From UBA2330 sp035443185 (GTDB lineage Bacteria; Bacteroidota; Ignavibacteria; Tepidaquicellales; Tepidaquicellaceae): a stretch of 64,000 nt of DNA. A program made the translations under genes and the position numbers. The stretch is taken from positions 6,625 to 70,624 of the forward strand of contig DAORRV010000007.1 of NCBI GenBank assembly GCA_035443185.1, given 5' to 3'. Of this stretch, positions 1 to 7,761 are shown in pieces; the stretch's first letter is position 1; each line of letters starts with the position of its first letter. The notes below the pieces were generated by a model. That model was not told the DNA's origin. It saw only the letters and a list, made by a program, of their open reading frames with translations, and did not search any database.

Positions 1-1
1 T

Positions 2-385
2 ATCAGAATAGAATTATTTCCCGATGCTGCTCCTCTTACAGTGCTAAATTTTTTAAAGCTATCTGAAAAGAATTATTTTGACGGTACTATCTTTCACAGA
101 GTCGTTCCGAATTTTGTGATACAGGGCGGAGATCCGACAGGTACAGGATACGGCGGACCCGGCTATTCTATAAGAAGTGAATTCTCACCGGTCGATTTTG
201 GTACTGGATATCTTGGAATGGCTTCCAGCGGTAAAGACACAGAAAGCAGCCAGTTCTTTATCACGCATTCAGCCACTCCGCATCTTGACGGCAGATATAC
301 TGTCTTCGGAAAAGTTACAGAAGGACTGGATGTTGTTGATATTATTATGATTGGGGATGTGGTTGAGGATGTGGTCGTGGAGTAG
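2..385 (+). CDS. Cyclophilin-type peptidyl-prolyl isomerase (5' end outside window)
   Basis: The frame is open to the left edge, beginning with IRIELFPDAAP, so the true start lies outside the window. It is recognised as a cyclophilin by FHRVVPNFVIQGGDPTGTG, which carries the catalytic Arg region, followed by SSQFFIT and LDGRYTVFGKV. Cyclophilins catalyse cis-trans isomerisation of X-Pro bonds during protein folding. Whether this copy is periplasmic or cytoplasmic cannot be told because the N-terminus is missing. The C-terminus ends with the usual GDVVEDV strand. The family fold is complete from about the second strand onward, so this is a window-edge cut, not a broken gene. Confidence 0.93.
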   Translation: MRIELFPDAAPLTVLNFLKLSEKNYFDGTIFHRVVPNFVIQGGDPTGTGYGGPGYSIRSEFSPVDFGTGYLGMASSGKDTESSQFFITHSATPHLDGRYTVFGKVTEGLDVVDIIMIGDVVEDVVVE

Positions 386-660
386 GATTAAATTTTTCAG
401 TAAAAATAAACATTGAAATAATCGGACAGGAAATTTAATTTGAAAATAGTTTTGGAAATAAGAATTCATAAAATCTAAACTGAATTCTGTGAAATGTTTT
501 AAAGGATTTTTTAAATATATTAAAGGAGAAAAATAGTAGAATGAACAGATTAAAAAATTTCTAATAAAACCTTTGAAGAATTTTATTTTAAAAATATTTA
601 CAATAGGATTGTCTATTTACGGGTTCTGACTTATTTAAATTATTAATTTTAAAAAACATT
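386..660. other. AT-rich intergenic stretch, no gene seen
   Basis: Between the cyclophilin stop and the first RAYT-linked hairpin there is about 275 bp of AT-rich DNA with many short runs of A and T. No reading frame with family character, no RNA fold and no clear terminator was seen. A short minus-strand frame overlapping the cyclophilin 3' end looks like a shadow. Confidence 0.5.
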
Positions 661-750
661 TGTAGGCTCAGGCTTTAGCCTGAGGTGTAGTTTAGAAGTG
701 AAGTTCAATTTTAAAGTAAATTTATTGTAGGCTCAGGCTTTAGCCTGAGG
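661..750 (+). repeat. Two identical REP-like hairpins with GTAG foot, upstream of the RAYT gene
   Basis: A 25-bp sequence occurs twice, at 661-685 and 726-750. Each copy is TGTAG followed by the palindrome CTCAGGCTTTAGCCTGAG (667-684 and 732-749), a perfect 8-bp stem with a TT loop. Known REP elements mobilised by RAYT proteins have exactly this layout: a hairpin preceded by a GTAG-type tetranucleotide. The RAYT gene starts 80 bp downstream. Both copies point toward that gene. Confidence 0.85.
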
Positions 751-792
751 GATGATGGGTATCCGATTTTCAATAATTCAGATAAAATATAT

Positions 793-815
793 GTAACCGC
801 ATGTTTTAACGTGCG
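793..815 (+). repeat. Third REP-like hairpin (GTAA foot), next to the RAYT start
   Basis: GTAAC is followed by CGCATGTTTTAACGTGCG (798-815), a 7-bp stem with one G-T type mismatch and a TTTA loop. It has the same foot-plus-hairpin layout and the same orientation as the pair at 661-750. It ends 15 bp before the transposase start codon, so it may also lie in the transcript leader. Confidence 0.65.
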
Positions 816-830
816 AAATGAAAGGAGTTG

Positions 831-1316
831 ATGAATTTGATCAGAGAAAAAAAGCACAGATTAGAGAAAGAATTTTATATTGGAGTAAAAACAGTTTCCT
901 TTACAGCTTGTATTAAAAAAGAAGAAAAAGTATTTACCAACAATTTTATTTTTTCAATTTTCAGAGATAAATTAATTGAATCAATAAAAAAATATGGTTG
1001 TGAGGCATTAATTTATTTATTCATGCCGGATCATCTGCATTTAATCCTGAAAGGTAAAAATAATGATTCAAATGTTATTAAAGCGATAGATTTATTTAAA
1101 CAAAAAACCGGATATTGGTTTTCACAGAATATGCTTTATTCAAAATGGCAAAAGGATTACTATGATCATATTCTAAGAGATAATGAAGACCTGAGAAGCC
1201 ATATTTATTACATTTTAAACAATCCTGTTAGAGCAGGCATAGTAAGTAACTGGAAAGATTATGAGTTTAAAGGCTCGACAGTATTTGACTTTGATAAGTG
1301 GGATTTGAATCAATAA
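831..1316 (+). CDS. REP-associated tyrosine transposase (RAYT, Y1_Tnp / IS200-like)
   Basis: A 161-residue single-strand DNA transposase-like protein. The HUH metal-binding motif is MPDHLHLIL (His68 and His70). The helix that supplies the catalytic Tyr reads WQKDYYDHILRDNEDL (Tyr110/111), followed by the family signature YILNNPVRAGIV. RAYTs bind GTAG-tagged hairpins and are thought to copy or move REP sequences. Such hairpins lie on both sides of this gene (661-815 and 1397-1586), pointing in opposite directions, so the gene and its probable substrates form one unit. ATG 831 was chosen; a TTG lies directly before it at 828, and AAAGGAG (821-827) could serve either start. The catalytic residues are intact, so it may be active. 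Confidence 0.93.
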   Translation: MNLIREKKHRLEKEFYIGVKTVSFTACIKKEEKVFTNNFIFSIFRDKLIESIKKYGCEALIYLFMPDHLHLILKGKNNDSNVIKAIDLFKQKTGYWFSQNMLYSKWQKDYYDHILRDNEDLRSHIYYILNNPVRAGIVSNWKDYEFKGSTVFDFDKWDLNQ

Positions 1317-1396
1317 AGAAAAACAACTAGATACTTTAAAGAGGATGTGATTGACATTATATTAAATAGATGATTACTTTGTATTTATTAGTTTCA

Positions 1397-1586
1397 CGCA
1401 GTCTAAAGTCTGCGCTAACGAATCGTTTCTTTTAAAAATAAAATCTAGTATTACTATTGTGTTCCTTGTGTTTCATTCCCGCAGTCTAAAGACTGCGGCT
1501 ACAAATCGTTCCTTTAATAAAATATATTTAATATTACTGTTGCGATACCATGTGTATCATTCCCGCAGTCTAAAGCCTGCGCCTAC
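1397..1586 (-). repeat. Three REP-like hairpins downstream of the RAYT gene, inverted orientation
   Basis: Three related palindromes lie at 1397-1414 (CGCAGTCTAAAGTCTGCG), 1479-1498 (CCGCAGTCTAAAGACTGCGG, perfect 8-bp stem, TAAA loop) and 1564-1581 (CGCAGTCTAAAGCCTGCG). Read on the minus strand, the second and third are preceded by GTAG and the first by a TTAG variant. They are therefore oriented opposite to the upstream copies. The two sets share the loop and the foot but differ in the stem, as in mixed REP families. The last copy ends about 20 bp from the sdhB remnant. Confidence 0.8.
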
Positions 1587-1604
1587 AACGATCTTGTTTT
1601 ACAA

Positions 1605-2315
1605 TCACATCTCTCTCGCCGAGATCCTCTTCTTCAGCTGTGACAAATGCCATGTGATATTGATCTCTTTTGGACAAGCCTCTATACAGTTAAAGATAGT
1701 ATGACATCTTCAGATACCGTCAGGGGTATCAAGTATATCAAGTCTCTCATCAGCTCCTTCATCTCTTGTATCATTTATATATCAGTAAGCTCTGAGCATC
1801 GCAGCAGGTCCGAGATAATTTTCATTTGTTCTGGTAGAAGGACAACTTGTCGTGCAGCATGCACACAGTATGCATTTTGCTGATTCGAAAAGTTTCTCCG
1901 CGTCCTCGTTTGACTGAAGTCTCTCGATGTCAGGCGGTGGCGGTGAATTATTTATGAGATAAGGTTTTATAACTTCATATTTATCGAAGAAGTCTGTCAT
2001 TTCAACTACTAAATCCTTAATGATCGGAAGTGCAGGCAGCGGATCTATCACTATCGGCTTTTTTGTGTTAATGTATTTTAACAGCAGAGCACATGCAAGC
2101 ATGTTCTTACCATTGACCTTCATGCCGTCGCTTCCGCAGATACCGTGAGCACAGGATCTTCTGAATGAAAGAGAGCTGTCATAATTCCATTTTATTTCAT
2201 GCAACACATCAAGCAGCCGCCAGTCTTAACTGACATTCTTTAAGTTGAAATCCTGATAGTACGGCTCTTCATCTTTCTCCGGATTGTATCTTAAAATTTT
2301 TACCTGTATGTCCAT
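1605..2315 (-). pseudogene. sdhB: Succinate dehydrogenase / fumarate reductase iron-sulfur subunit, three in-frame stops
   Basis: One frame of 237 codons reads as a full-length SdhB from MDIQVKILRYNPEKDEEPYY (ATG at 2315) to ISAREM (stop at 1605). It is interrupted by TAA at 2226-2228, TGA at 1782-1784 and TGA at 1710-1712, with no frameshift. Cluster motifs remain: SCAHGICGSDGM for the 2Fe-2S cluster, CILCACCTTSCP and CHTIFNCIEACPKEI for the other clusters. Both TGA codons fall where the family often has Trp or another aromatic (LRAY-stop-YINDTRDEGADERL and PDGI-stop-RCHTIFNC). The segment STRTNENYLGP also replaces the usual aromatic-rich stretch. The adjacent sdhA copy is damaged too, so this is most likely a decaying duplicate whose intact counterpart lies elsewhere. 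Confidence 0.85.
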
Positions 2316-2339
2316 AATGAATTTTTGAAAAATGAAATT

Positions 2340-3134
2340 TTATTTCAGTAAAAAATTAATTCTTAATGAATCTTTAAATCCGTCCCTGTCAGGACATTTG
2401 TAAAATTCATCTATTAATTTATATCCTTCATCTACTTTGCCAAGCAGCATATAATCTTCCGTAGCTGCTGCCAGTATTGCCTTTACTGCACCTGCATCAG
2501 TATTAAATGTTTCAGTCCCTGCCTCTTCACATTTAAAATTTTTATATTCATCAAGTTCTTTTTTAAGCTCAGTCAGATTATCATTAATCTGCTTTGGAAA
2601 TTTTGCAGTTACATTCACAAACTTTTTATTCTCATATCCATAAATTAGCAACGGAAATTTCGACTGTGCATAATTTGTAAACATATATGCATACACATCA
2701 TTAAATCCAACTATCTCTGTCTTTCCGTCAGCGTTTAGATCTTCAGCTTTGAAAAAAGAATTCCCCCAGATAATGGTATCAGTAAAATTAAACTTCCCCT
2801 TGCTGATCTTTCCCGTGAATAAGCTCGTACAGCAGTGAGCACCTCCGCTGTACATTGCAATCAGATATTCTTTTTTGCCGTCGTTATCCAGATCCATCCT
2901 TGCGATCTCAGGTATCAGATCATAATAAATCTCTTCAAAAATTTTCTCATCCTCTCTGTAAATGCTGAGAGTAGTTGTATATTCTTCTGAATTAAATTTC
3001 GTCTTAAAAATATTCTTTCCGAATTTTAAATTCAGATCTTTTACCTGTGCAAAATTTCTTTCATTAAAAAAAAGTACAAATATTACGCAAAGCAAAATTA
3101 AACTGAAGCAGTTTTTAAATTTAATGTTTATCAA
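2340..3134 (-). CDS. Secreted protein with FG-GAP/VCBS-like DxDxDG segments
   Basis: A 264-residue protein with a hydrophobic N-terminal signal (FSLILLCVIFVLFF, likely cut near NFAQ). Two calcium-loop-like motifs, MDLDNDGKKEYLIA and EDLNADGKTEIVGF, resemble FG-GAP/VCBS repeat cores, so a small beta-propeller-type or calcium-stabilised exported protein is likely. The C-terminal third is helical and Lys/Glu-rich with no recognised domain. A TTG start at 3134 overlaps the stop of the sdhA remnant by 4 bp, which suggests translational coupling. It sits between sdhA and sdhB, where no such gene normally belongs. Unlike its neighbours, its frame is intact. Function unknown. Confidence 0.75.
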   Translation of the reverse strand: MINIKFKNCFSLILLCVIFVLFFNERNFAQVKDLNLKFGKNIFKTKFNSEEYTTTLSIYREDEKIFEEIYYDLIPEIARMDLDNDGKKEYLIAMYSGGAHCCTSLFTGKISKGKFNFTDTIIWGNSFFKAEDLNADGKTEIVGFNDVYAYMFTNYAQSKFPLLIYGYENKKFVNVTAKFPKQINDNLTELKKELDEYKNFKCEEAGTETFNTDAGAVKAILAAATEDYMLLGKVDEGYKLIDEFYKCPDRDGFKDSLRINFLLK

Positions 3135-4402
3135 ATCAATACTTTCTTTTCCATTGGCTGAAATCTTGTCACTATTACCGGTTTGAATTTCAGATCAGGT
3201 ACTTCTTGTCCTCTGCTAAAAGCAAAGGTATGCTTCATCCAATTCTGATCATCTCTCTCTGGAAAATCCTCTCTCGTATGAGCGCCGCGGCTTTCCTGTC
3301 TTGCATATGCGCCGTACACAGTTGCTTCCGCATTCAGCAGCAAATTATCAAGCTCAAGTGCTTCGACTAAATCTGTATTAAATACTTTACTCTTATCCTG
3401 AACTGCAATATTTTTATATCTCTCTCTCAGCTCTTTAAGTTTCTCAATCATTTTTCTCAAACCTTCTTCAGTCCTGAATACACCGCAGTCTTCCATCATG
3501 GTATTCTGTAATTCAGTTCTGATGCTGACGATCTTTTCTTTCGGAGCAAGGTCCATCACAGTTGGAGCATATCTTGCCATGAATCTTTCGCCGTCCTTAT
3601 TTTTTAAAATTCCGCCTTCGCCTCTTGCAGCTTCACTTACAAGAATTCCAAGCTTCCATAAACCGGTCGGATGGAACTGGTAAAACTCCATGTCCTCTAA
3701 AGGAAGACCGGCTCTGTAAGCAAGTGTCATTCCGTCACCAGTACCGACATGTGCATTGGAAGTGATCCTGCATATTCTACCGTTTCCGCCTGTCGCAAAT
3801 AGTACTGCCTTTGCCTGAAAAATATGTATCTCACTTGTCGCAATATCAAAAGCCACTACACCTTTACATACACCATCTTTTGTCAGCAGCTCAGTTACAA
3901 AATATTCTGAAAAGAAAGTTACCTGATTTTTAATTGTATTATCAAATAAAGTCTGAAGCATAACATGACCTGTTCTGTCTGCAGAATAACACGCTCTCTT
4001 TATAGGAAGTCTTTTTCCATAAGGATCATTTTTATCAGCAGGTTTTGTATGTCCACCGAATTGTCTCTGAGCGATCTTGCCGTCTTCATTTCTGCTGAAA
4101 GGCATTCCCATATGTTCATGCTCAATGATAGCGCGGATCGCATCTTTACACAATACTTCTATACAGTCCTGATCACCGAGATAGTCACTTCCTTTTACAG
4201 TATCGAATGCATGATTTTCCCAGCTGTCTTCTTCCATATTTGCAAGTGCTGCACAGACACCGCCCTGAGCCGTTCCGGTATGAGATCGTGATGGAAAAAC
4301 TTTTGATATTACAGCACATGAATATTCTTTTGGAATTTCAACGGCAGCCCTGAGACCTGCACCGACTGCACCGACTATAACTACATCAAACTTTTTTATC
4401 AT
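3131..4402 (-). pseudogene. sdhA: Succinate dehydrogenase / fumarate reductase flavoprotein subunit, internally deleted
   Basis: An open frame of 423 residues against roughly 570-640 for the family. The N-terminal FAD domain (SRSHTGTAQGGVCAALANM, then FHPTGLWKLGILVSEAARGEGG) and the C-terminal domain (ALELDNLLLNAEATVYGAY, ESRGAHTREDFPERDD) are clear. After RYAPTVMDLAPK the sequence jumps to EKIVSIRTELQNTMMEDCGV. About 160 residues are lost, including the family HYxxGG and NRLGxNSLL segments that hold active-site His and Arg. The nucleotide-binding motif reads VGAVGAGL instead of VGAGGAGL, losing a glycine. The deletion keeps the frame, so the ORF looks intact at first sight. No sdhC-type membrane subunit is nearby. 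A catalytically active product is unlikely. Confidence 0.85.
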
Positions 4403-4450
4403 CTATATATCAATCACAAAATTTTGTTACTTATAAAAATATTTATGATT

Positions 4451-6106
4451 TTACTCATCAAGTTTTTTTATTTCTTTCAGAAGTTTTGTTTTTTTCTTGA
4501 CAGCATCTTCATAATATCCGGCGTTGCTTTTGAGATCCATAAAATAAAGAATCGCCTCTAACTTTTTTTCTTCCTTCACTGCTATCATTCCAAGGTAATA
4601 TAGCATGTCAGTATCATAAGTTGTATAACCGGTTTGTTCAAGCTCTTTGTTATACCCTTTTTCAAGATAATATTTTGCTTTGTTAATATCCTTGATCTGC
4701 TCATAGTATATTTTTCCCAAACGTGTATATGCCTGAATGTAGGTCGGATCTTTAACAAGAAGATTCTTATATTCAGCAACAGCATTTTTATAATCTTTTT
4801 TCTCTTCATAAATAGCTGCGATCTGAAAATTCACATAGTACAGTCTGCTGTCTTCATCGAGCATTTTATAATAAAACTTTAAAGCTTTTTCATAATTACC
4901 GGTACTTGAATATGCAGCAGCCAGTTTGGATGATATCAGATTCAGCAAACTGTCTGAATCAAATCTTTTTAATATAGTTTCGTAAAGCACTTCAGTTTTT
5001 TCAGGGTTGTCTGTATTTACATAAAGGTCCAGCAGCTCTTCATACACAAAGAAAGAATCCGGCTGCAAAGTCAGACAATTATTAAAAAGTTCTTCAACCT
5101 TAACAAACCTGACTTTATTTATAGAGTCCTGTCTTAATGTAAATTCATCTTTGCTGTCCAGCGAATCTTTTAATTTTGTATAATACCAGTCCGCAGCAAG
5201 TTCCCATTTCTGATTAACTGCATTCTTGAATGTTGTATTAAAAATATTCTCTTCCTTTTTTATAAGCATATCATCTGTAATTTCAGATTCATTCAGAAGA
5301 GCAAAATCCATGAATTTCTTAAATGAATTAATTGCTATTGCAAAATTCAGATTACCGTATCCTAAATAAGTGTAAGTTGTAATACCGATAACTTCACCTT
5401 TTCTGTTAAATAAAGCTCCGCCGCTGTTACCGGGTGAGATAGCTGCTGTGATCTGTATTACTTTTTCAAATAATTTTTCATTGCCTGTGTAAGAATATGG
5501 ATCACCAAAATTTACTTTTTCATTTTCTCGAACCGCTGCTACTATACCTGATGAGATCGTATATTCAAATCCGAGAGGACTTCCTATTGCAAATACTTCC
5601 TGCCCTGCTTTTAAATCATCTGAATTTCCAAGCTTTACAGGCTTAAATGTAATGCCGTTGGAATTTACTATCCTTATCAATGCAAAATCTTTTTCTGCAT
5701 CAGACATTACGACTTCTGCATAAAAGAAATTTCCGTTGCTGGTCTTGATGATCAAACTGTCTATACCTTCTATGACATGGTTGTTTGTACCTATAAGACC
5801 CTCTTCATTAAGTATAAATCCACTGCCATTAAGTAAAGAAGTATCAATGTATTTGTCCTCTCCATAGGAATAATAATCTGTCTGCGATTTCCATATCGAG
5901 ATCAGTGACTCTTTATTATTATCTATGATCTGCTCAGCATTAAAATCATCATCAGAAAGATAATTATCAGGGCTGACAGTTTTATCCTGCGCAGAGACAT
6001 TTTCACAGGAAATAAAAATAATAAATACTGATGTAAGAAGTTTTAACAGATTTAAAAAATAACGTAAATCAAAAAATTTATTTTCCTTTATTATATTTAA
6101 GATCAT
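4451..6106 (-). CDS. Exported trypsin-like (HtrA-type) serine protease with C-terminal TPR repeats
   Basis: A signal peptide (LLTSVFIIFISCENVSAQ) precedes a chymotrypsin-fold protease. Counted from the upstream ATG at 6118, the triad is His114 (TNNHVIEG), Asp144 (KDFALIRI) and Ser232 (SPGNSGGALF). HtrA enzymes normally follow this domain with PDZ domains. Here the second half (about residues 330-550) is a chain of tetratricopeptide repeats such as NYEKALKFYYKMLDEDSRLY and AYTRLGKIYYEQIKDINKAK. It probably degrades or monitors envelope proteins with TPRs as the docking surface (inference). ATG 6106 was chosen because it overlaps the stop of the upstream crotonase as ATGA; ATG 6118 is possible. 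Cys38 could be a lipidation site, but VSAQ looks like a normal cleavage site. Confidence 0.88.
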   Translation of the reverse strand: MILNIIKENKFFDLRYFLNLLKLLTSVFIIFISCENVSAQDKTVSPDNYLSDDDFNAEQIIDNNKESLISIWKSQTDYYSYGEDKYIDTSLLNGSGFILNEEGLIGTNNHVIEGIDSLIIKTSNGNFFYAEVVMSDAEKDFALIRIVNSNGITFKPVKLGNSDDLKAGQEVFAIGSPLGFEYTISSGIVAAVRENEKVNFGDPYSYTGNEKLFEKVIQITAAISPGNSGGALFNRKGEVIGITTYTYLGYGNLNFAIAINSFKKFMDFALLNESEITDDMLIKKEENIFNTTFKNAVNQKWELAADWYYTKLKDSLDSKDEFTLRQDSINKVRFVKVEELFNNCLTLQPDSFFVYEELLDLYVNTDNPEKTEVLYETILKRFDSDSLLNLISSKLAAAYSSTGNYEKALKFYYKMLDEDSRLYYVNFQIAAIYEEKKDYKNAVAEYKNLLVKDPTYIQAYTRLGKIYYEQIKDINKAKYYLEKGYNKELEQTGYTTYDTDMLYYLGMIAVKEEKKLEAILYFMDLKSNAGYYEDAVKKKTKLLKEIKKLDE

Positions 6107-6915
6107 TTGCCTTTCCATTCAGCTTTTCTTTTTTCTACAAATGCTTTCATTCCTTCAAACTTATCTTCTGTTGCAAACAACAGATAAAAATTCTTTCTTT
6201 CAAATTCTAATCCGGCTTCTATCGTCGAATCAAATGATTTCAATATGCATTCTTTCGCCAGCTGAACTGCAATAGCCGGCTTTGAGGAAATTTCTTTTGC
6301 CAGCTCAAGAGCTTCATCCAAATAAATTTCATTTTCCACTACTTTAGTCACAAGTCCTGCATCATACATTTCATCTGCTGTATACATTTTTCCCGTTAGT
6401 ATCATCTCCATCGCACGCGCTTTTCCTATAGCTTTTGTAAGTCTCTGCGTACCACCTGCTCCCGGTATCACCGCGAGATTGATCTCCGGCTGTCCGAACT
6501 TTGCGCTCTTCGACGCAACTATCATATCACAGCTCATCGCAAGTTCACATCCGCCGCCCAGAGCAAACCCGCTGACAGCAGCTATTACCGGCTTCTTGAT
6601 CTTTCTTATCCTGTCCCATCTTGCAAACTGATCTCTGATCAGCATTTCTATCGCAGTCGCTTCTGCCATCTCTTTAATATCTGCACCCGCTGCAAATGCT
6701 TTCGCATTTCCTGTCAGTACCATGCAACCCGTTTCACTGTCTTTGTCAAAAGCTTCAAGTGTTTCCACTACTTCTTTCATCAGATCATTGTTCAAAGCAT
6801 TGAGTACATCAGGTCTGTTCAATTGTATCAGACCGACTTTCAGTCCTTTGGGATTTTCAATTTCCGATACGAGTATATTATTAAATTTACCTAAAAGGTG
6901 GGATTTATCGCTCAT
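6103..6915 (-). CDS. Enoyl-CoA hydratase / crotonase family protein
   Basis: A 270-residue crotonase-fold protein. The oxyanion-hole segment is KAFAAGADIKEM. The first catalytic Glu is in GGGCELAMSCD and the second in GQPEINLAVIPGAGGTQRL, so both acid residues of a true enoyl-CoA hydratase are present. It likely hydrates short-chain 2-enoyl-CoA in beta-oxidation or butyrate-type metabolism in the cytoplasm. It is first in a minus-strand run, and its stop overlaps the protease start (ATGA), so the two are co-translated even though their roles look unrelated. No thiolase or 3-hydroxyacyl-CoA dehydrogenase is present in the window. Confidence 0.93.
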   Translation of the reverse strand: MSDKSHLLGKFNNILVSEIENPKGLKVGLIQLNRPDVLNALNNDLMKEVVETLEAFDKDSETGCMVLTGNAKAFAAGADIKEMAEATAIEMLIRDQFARWDRIRKIKKPVIAAVSGFALGGGCELAMSCDMIVASKSAKFGQPEINLAVIPGAGGTQRLTKAIGKARAMEMILTGKMYTADEMYDAGLVTKVVENEIYLDEALELAKEISSKPAIAVQLAKECILKSFDSTIEAGLEFERKNFYLLFATEDKFEGMKAFVEKRKAEWKGK

Positions 6916-7083
6916 TTATATAAATATGTGATTAAATTACTTAAGATTGAAATTTTTGTAAATTACTGACATTGAGCTATAATTACAATGTTAAATAAAT
7001 TGGAATTTGTATAAATCTTTTTAAAATAAGAAGAAAATAGAATAACGATAAGCTTTCGCTAAATCAAAAATTCAGAAATTGAA

Positions 7084-7278
7084 TTGGATCAGTTAGTAAT
7101 TCCTCCAAAAGTCAGAAAGCATTTTGGTATAAAAAGCGGAACAGTAATACATTTTATTTATAGTAATGGCGAAATAAAAATTGTACAGGTTACAAAAGAA
7201 ACCATAAGCACTAACTTTGGAATATTCGGAACAAAAGGTAAAGTATTAAAAGCGCTCAAGAAGGAAAAAAAAATCTGA
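7084..7278 (+). CDS. AbrB/SpoVT-type DNA-binding protein, VapB-like antitoxin (possibly 5'-damaged)
   Basis: About 64 residues with the swapped-hairpin motif LVIPPKVRKHFGIKSGTVIHF, typical of AbrB-type antitoxins. The only in-frame start is TTG 7084, which trims the usual first strand. Upstream codons encode SEIE before a stop at 7060-7062, so the natural start may have been lost. It precedes a broken PIN-domain toxin gene by 9 bp, the normal order of a vapBC pair. It may persist as an orphan repressor or be decaying with its partner. Confidence 0.65.
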   Translation: MDQLVIPPKVRKHFGIKSGTVIHFIYSNGEIKIVQVTKETISTNFGIFGTKGKVLKALKKEKKI

Positions 7279-7287
7279 ACGTGAATT

Positions 7288-7693
7288 ATGAAAAAATATG
7301 TACTCGATAGTTTTGCAATTATAGCTTATCTGGAAGGAGTGGAATCAGGCAAAAAGATAATCTCAATTTTAGAATAAGCTTTAGAAAATAAGGAAAATAA
7401 GGTTGATTTGTTTATGAGTGTAATCAATTGGGGAGAAGTATATTATATCATTGCGGGAAGGAGGAATAGAAAGAGCAGAAATGTATAAATCAATTATATC
7501 AAATTATCCGATTGAGTTAATAAATTCTGATAAAGAATTAAGATTGAATGCTGCAAATATCAAATCAAAAGTAAAACTCAGTTATGCAGAGGCATTTGCT
7601 GCCGGTCTGGCTAAAATGCTGGATGCAACACTTTTGACAGGTGATAAAGAATTTGAACCCTTATCTGATAAAATAAATGTTGAATGGCTTTGA
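7288..7693 (+). pseudogene. VapC-like PIN-domain toxin, stop codon plus frameshift
   Basis: ATG 7288 begins MKKYVLDSFAIIAYLEGVES, the first PIN strand with its acidic metal ligand (Asp7). TAA at 7375-7377 interrupts the frame after SILE. Reading resumes as ALENKENKVDLFMSVINWGEVYYII, then a frameshift near 7450 moves it to the frame encoding GGIERAEMYKS. That frame continues to AEAFAAGLAKMLDATLLTGD, the C-terminal PIN motif with conserved Asp, and FEPL to the stop at 7693. PIN toxins are RNases neutralised by the upstream antitoxin. With two lesions this copy cannot make a full toxin. The C-terminal half alone forms an 80-codon frame and could be mistaken for a gene. Confidence 0.85.
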
Positions 7694-7722
7694 GAAATTT
7701 ATTTTGATCATAAAACATAGAT

Positions 7723-7761
7723 CATTGAACATTAAAAATTGAACACTGAACATTAAAAATT
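7723..7761. repeat. Short tandem repeat of CATTGAACATTAAAAATT type
   Basis: Two near-identical 18-19 bp units, CATTGAACATTAAAAATT and CACTGAACATTAAAAATT type, lie end to end and run into the 3' end of the AHSA1 gene. Related words (AATGTTCAATGTGCA) recur near 42980, 44500 and 59160. Confidence 0.6.

Noticed and set aside
2..385. Truncated cyclophilin pseudogene
   Set aside because: The frame is open to the window edge, so the missing N-terminus is explained by the cut.
1459..1883. Two overlapping plus-strand frames between the RAYT hairpins and the sdhB remnant
   Set aside because: They run through palindromes and antisense to the sdhB remnant, have no family features, and look like shadows.
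1605..2315. Alternative genetic code with TGA read as Trp
   Set aside because: Many complete genes in the window end in TGA (nrdJ, ptsI, the crotonase), TGG is used for Trp throughout, and the same remnant also carries a TAA.
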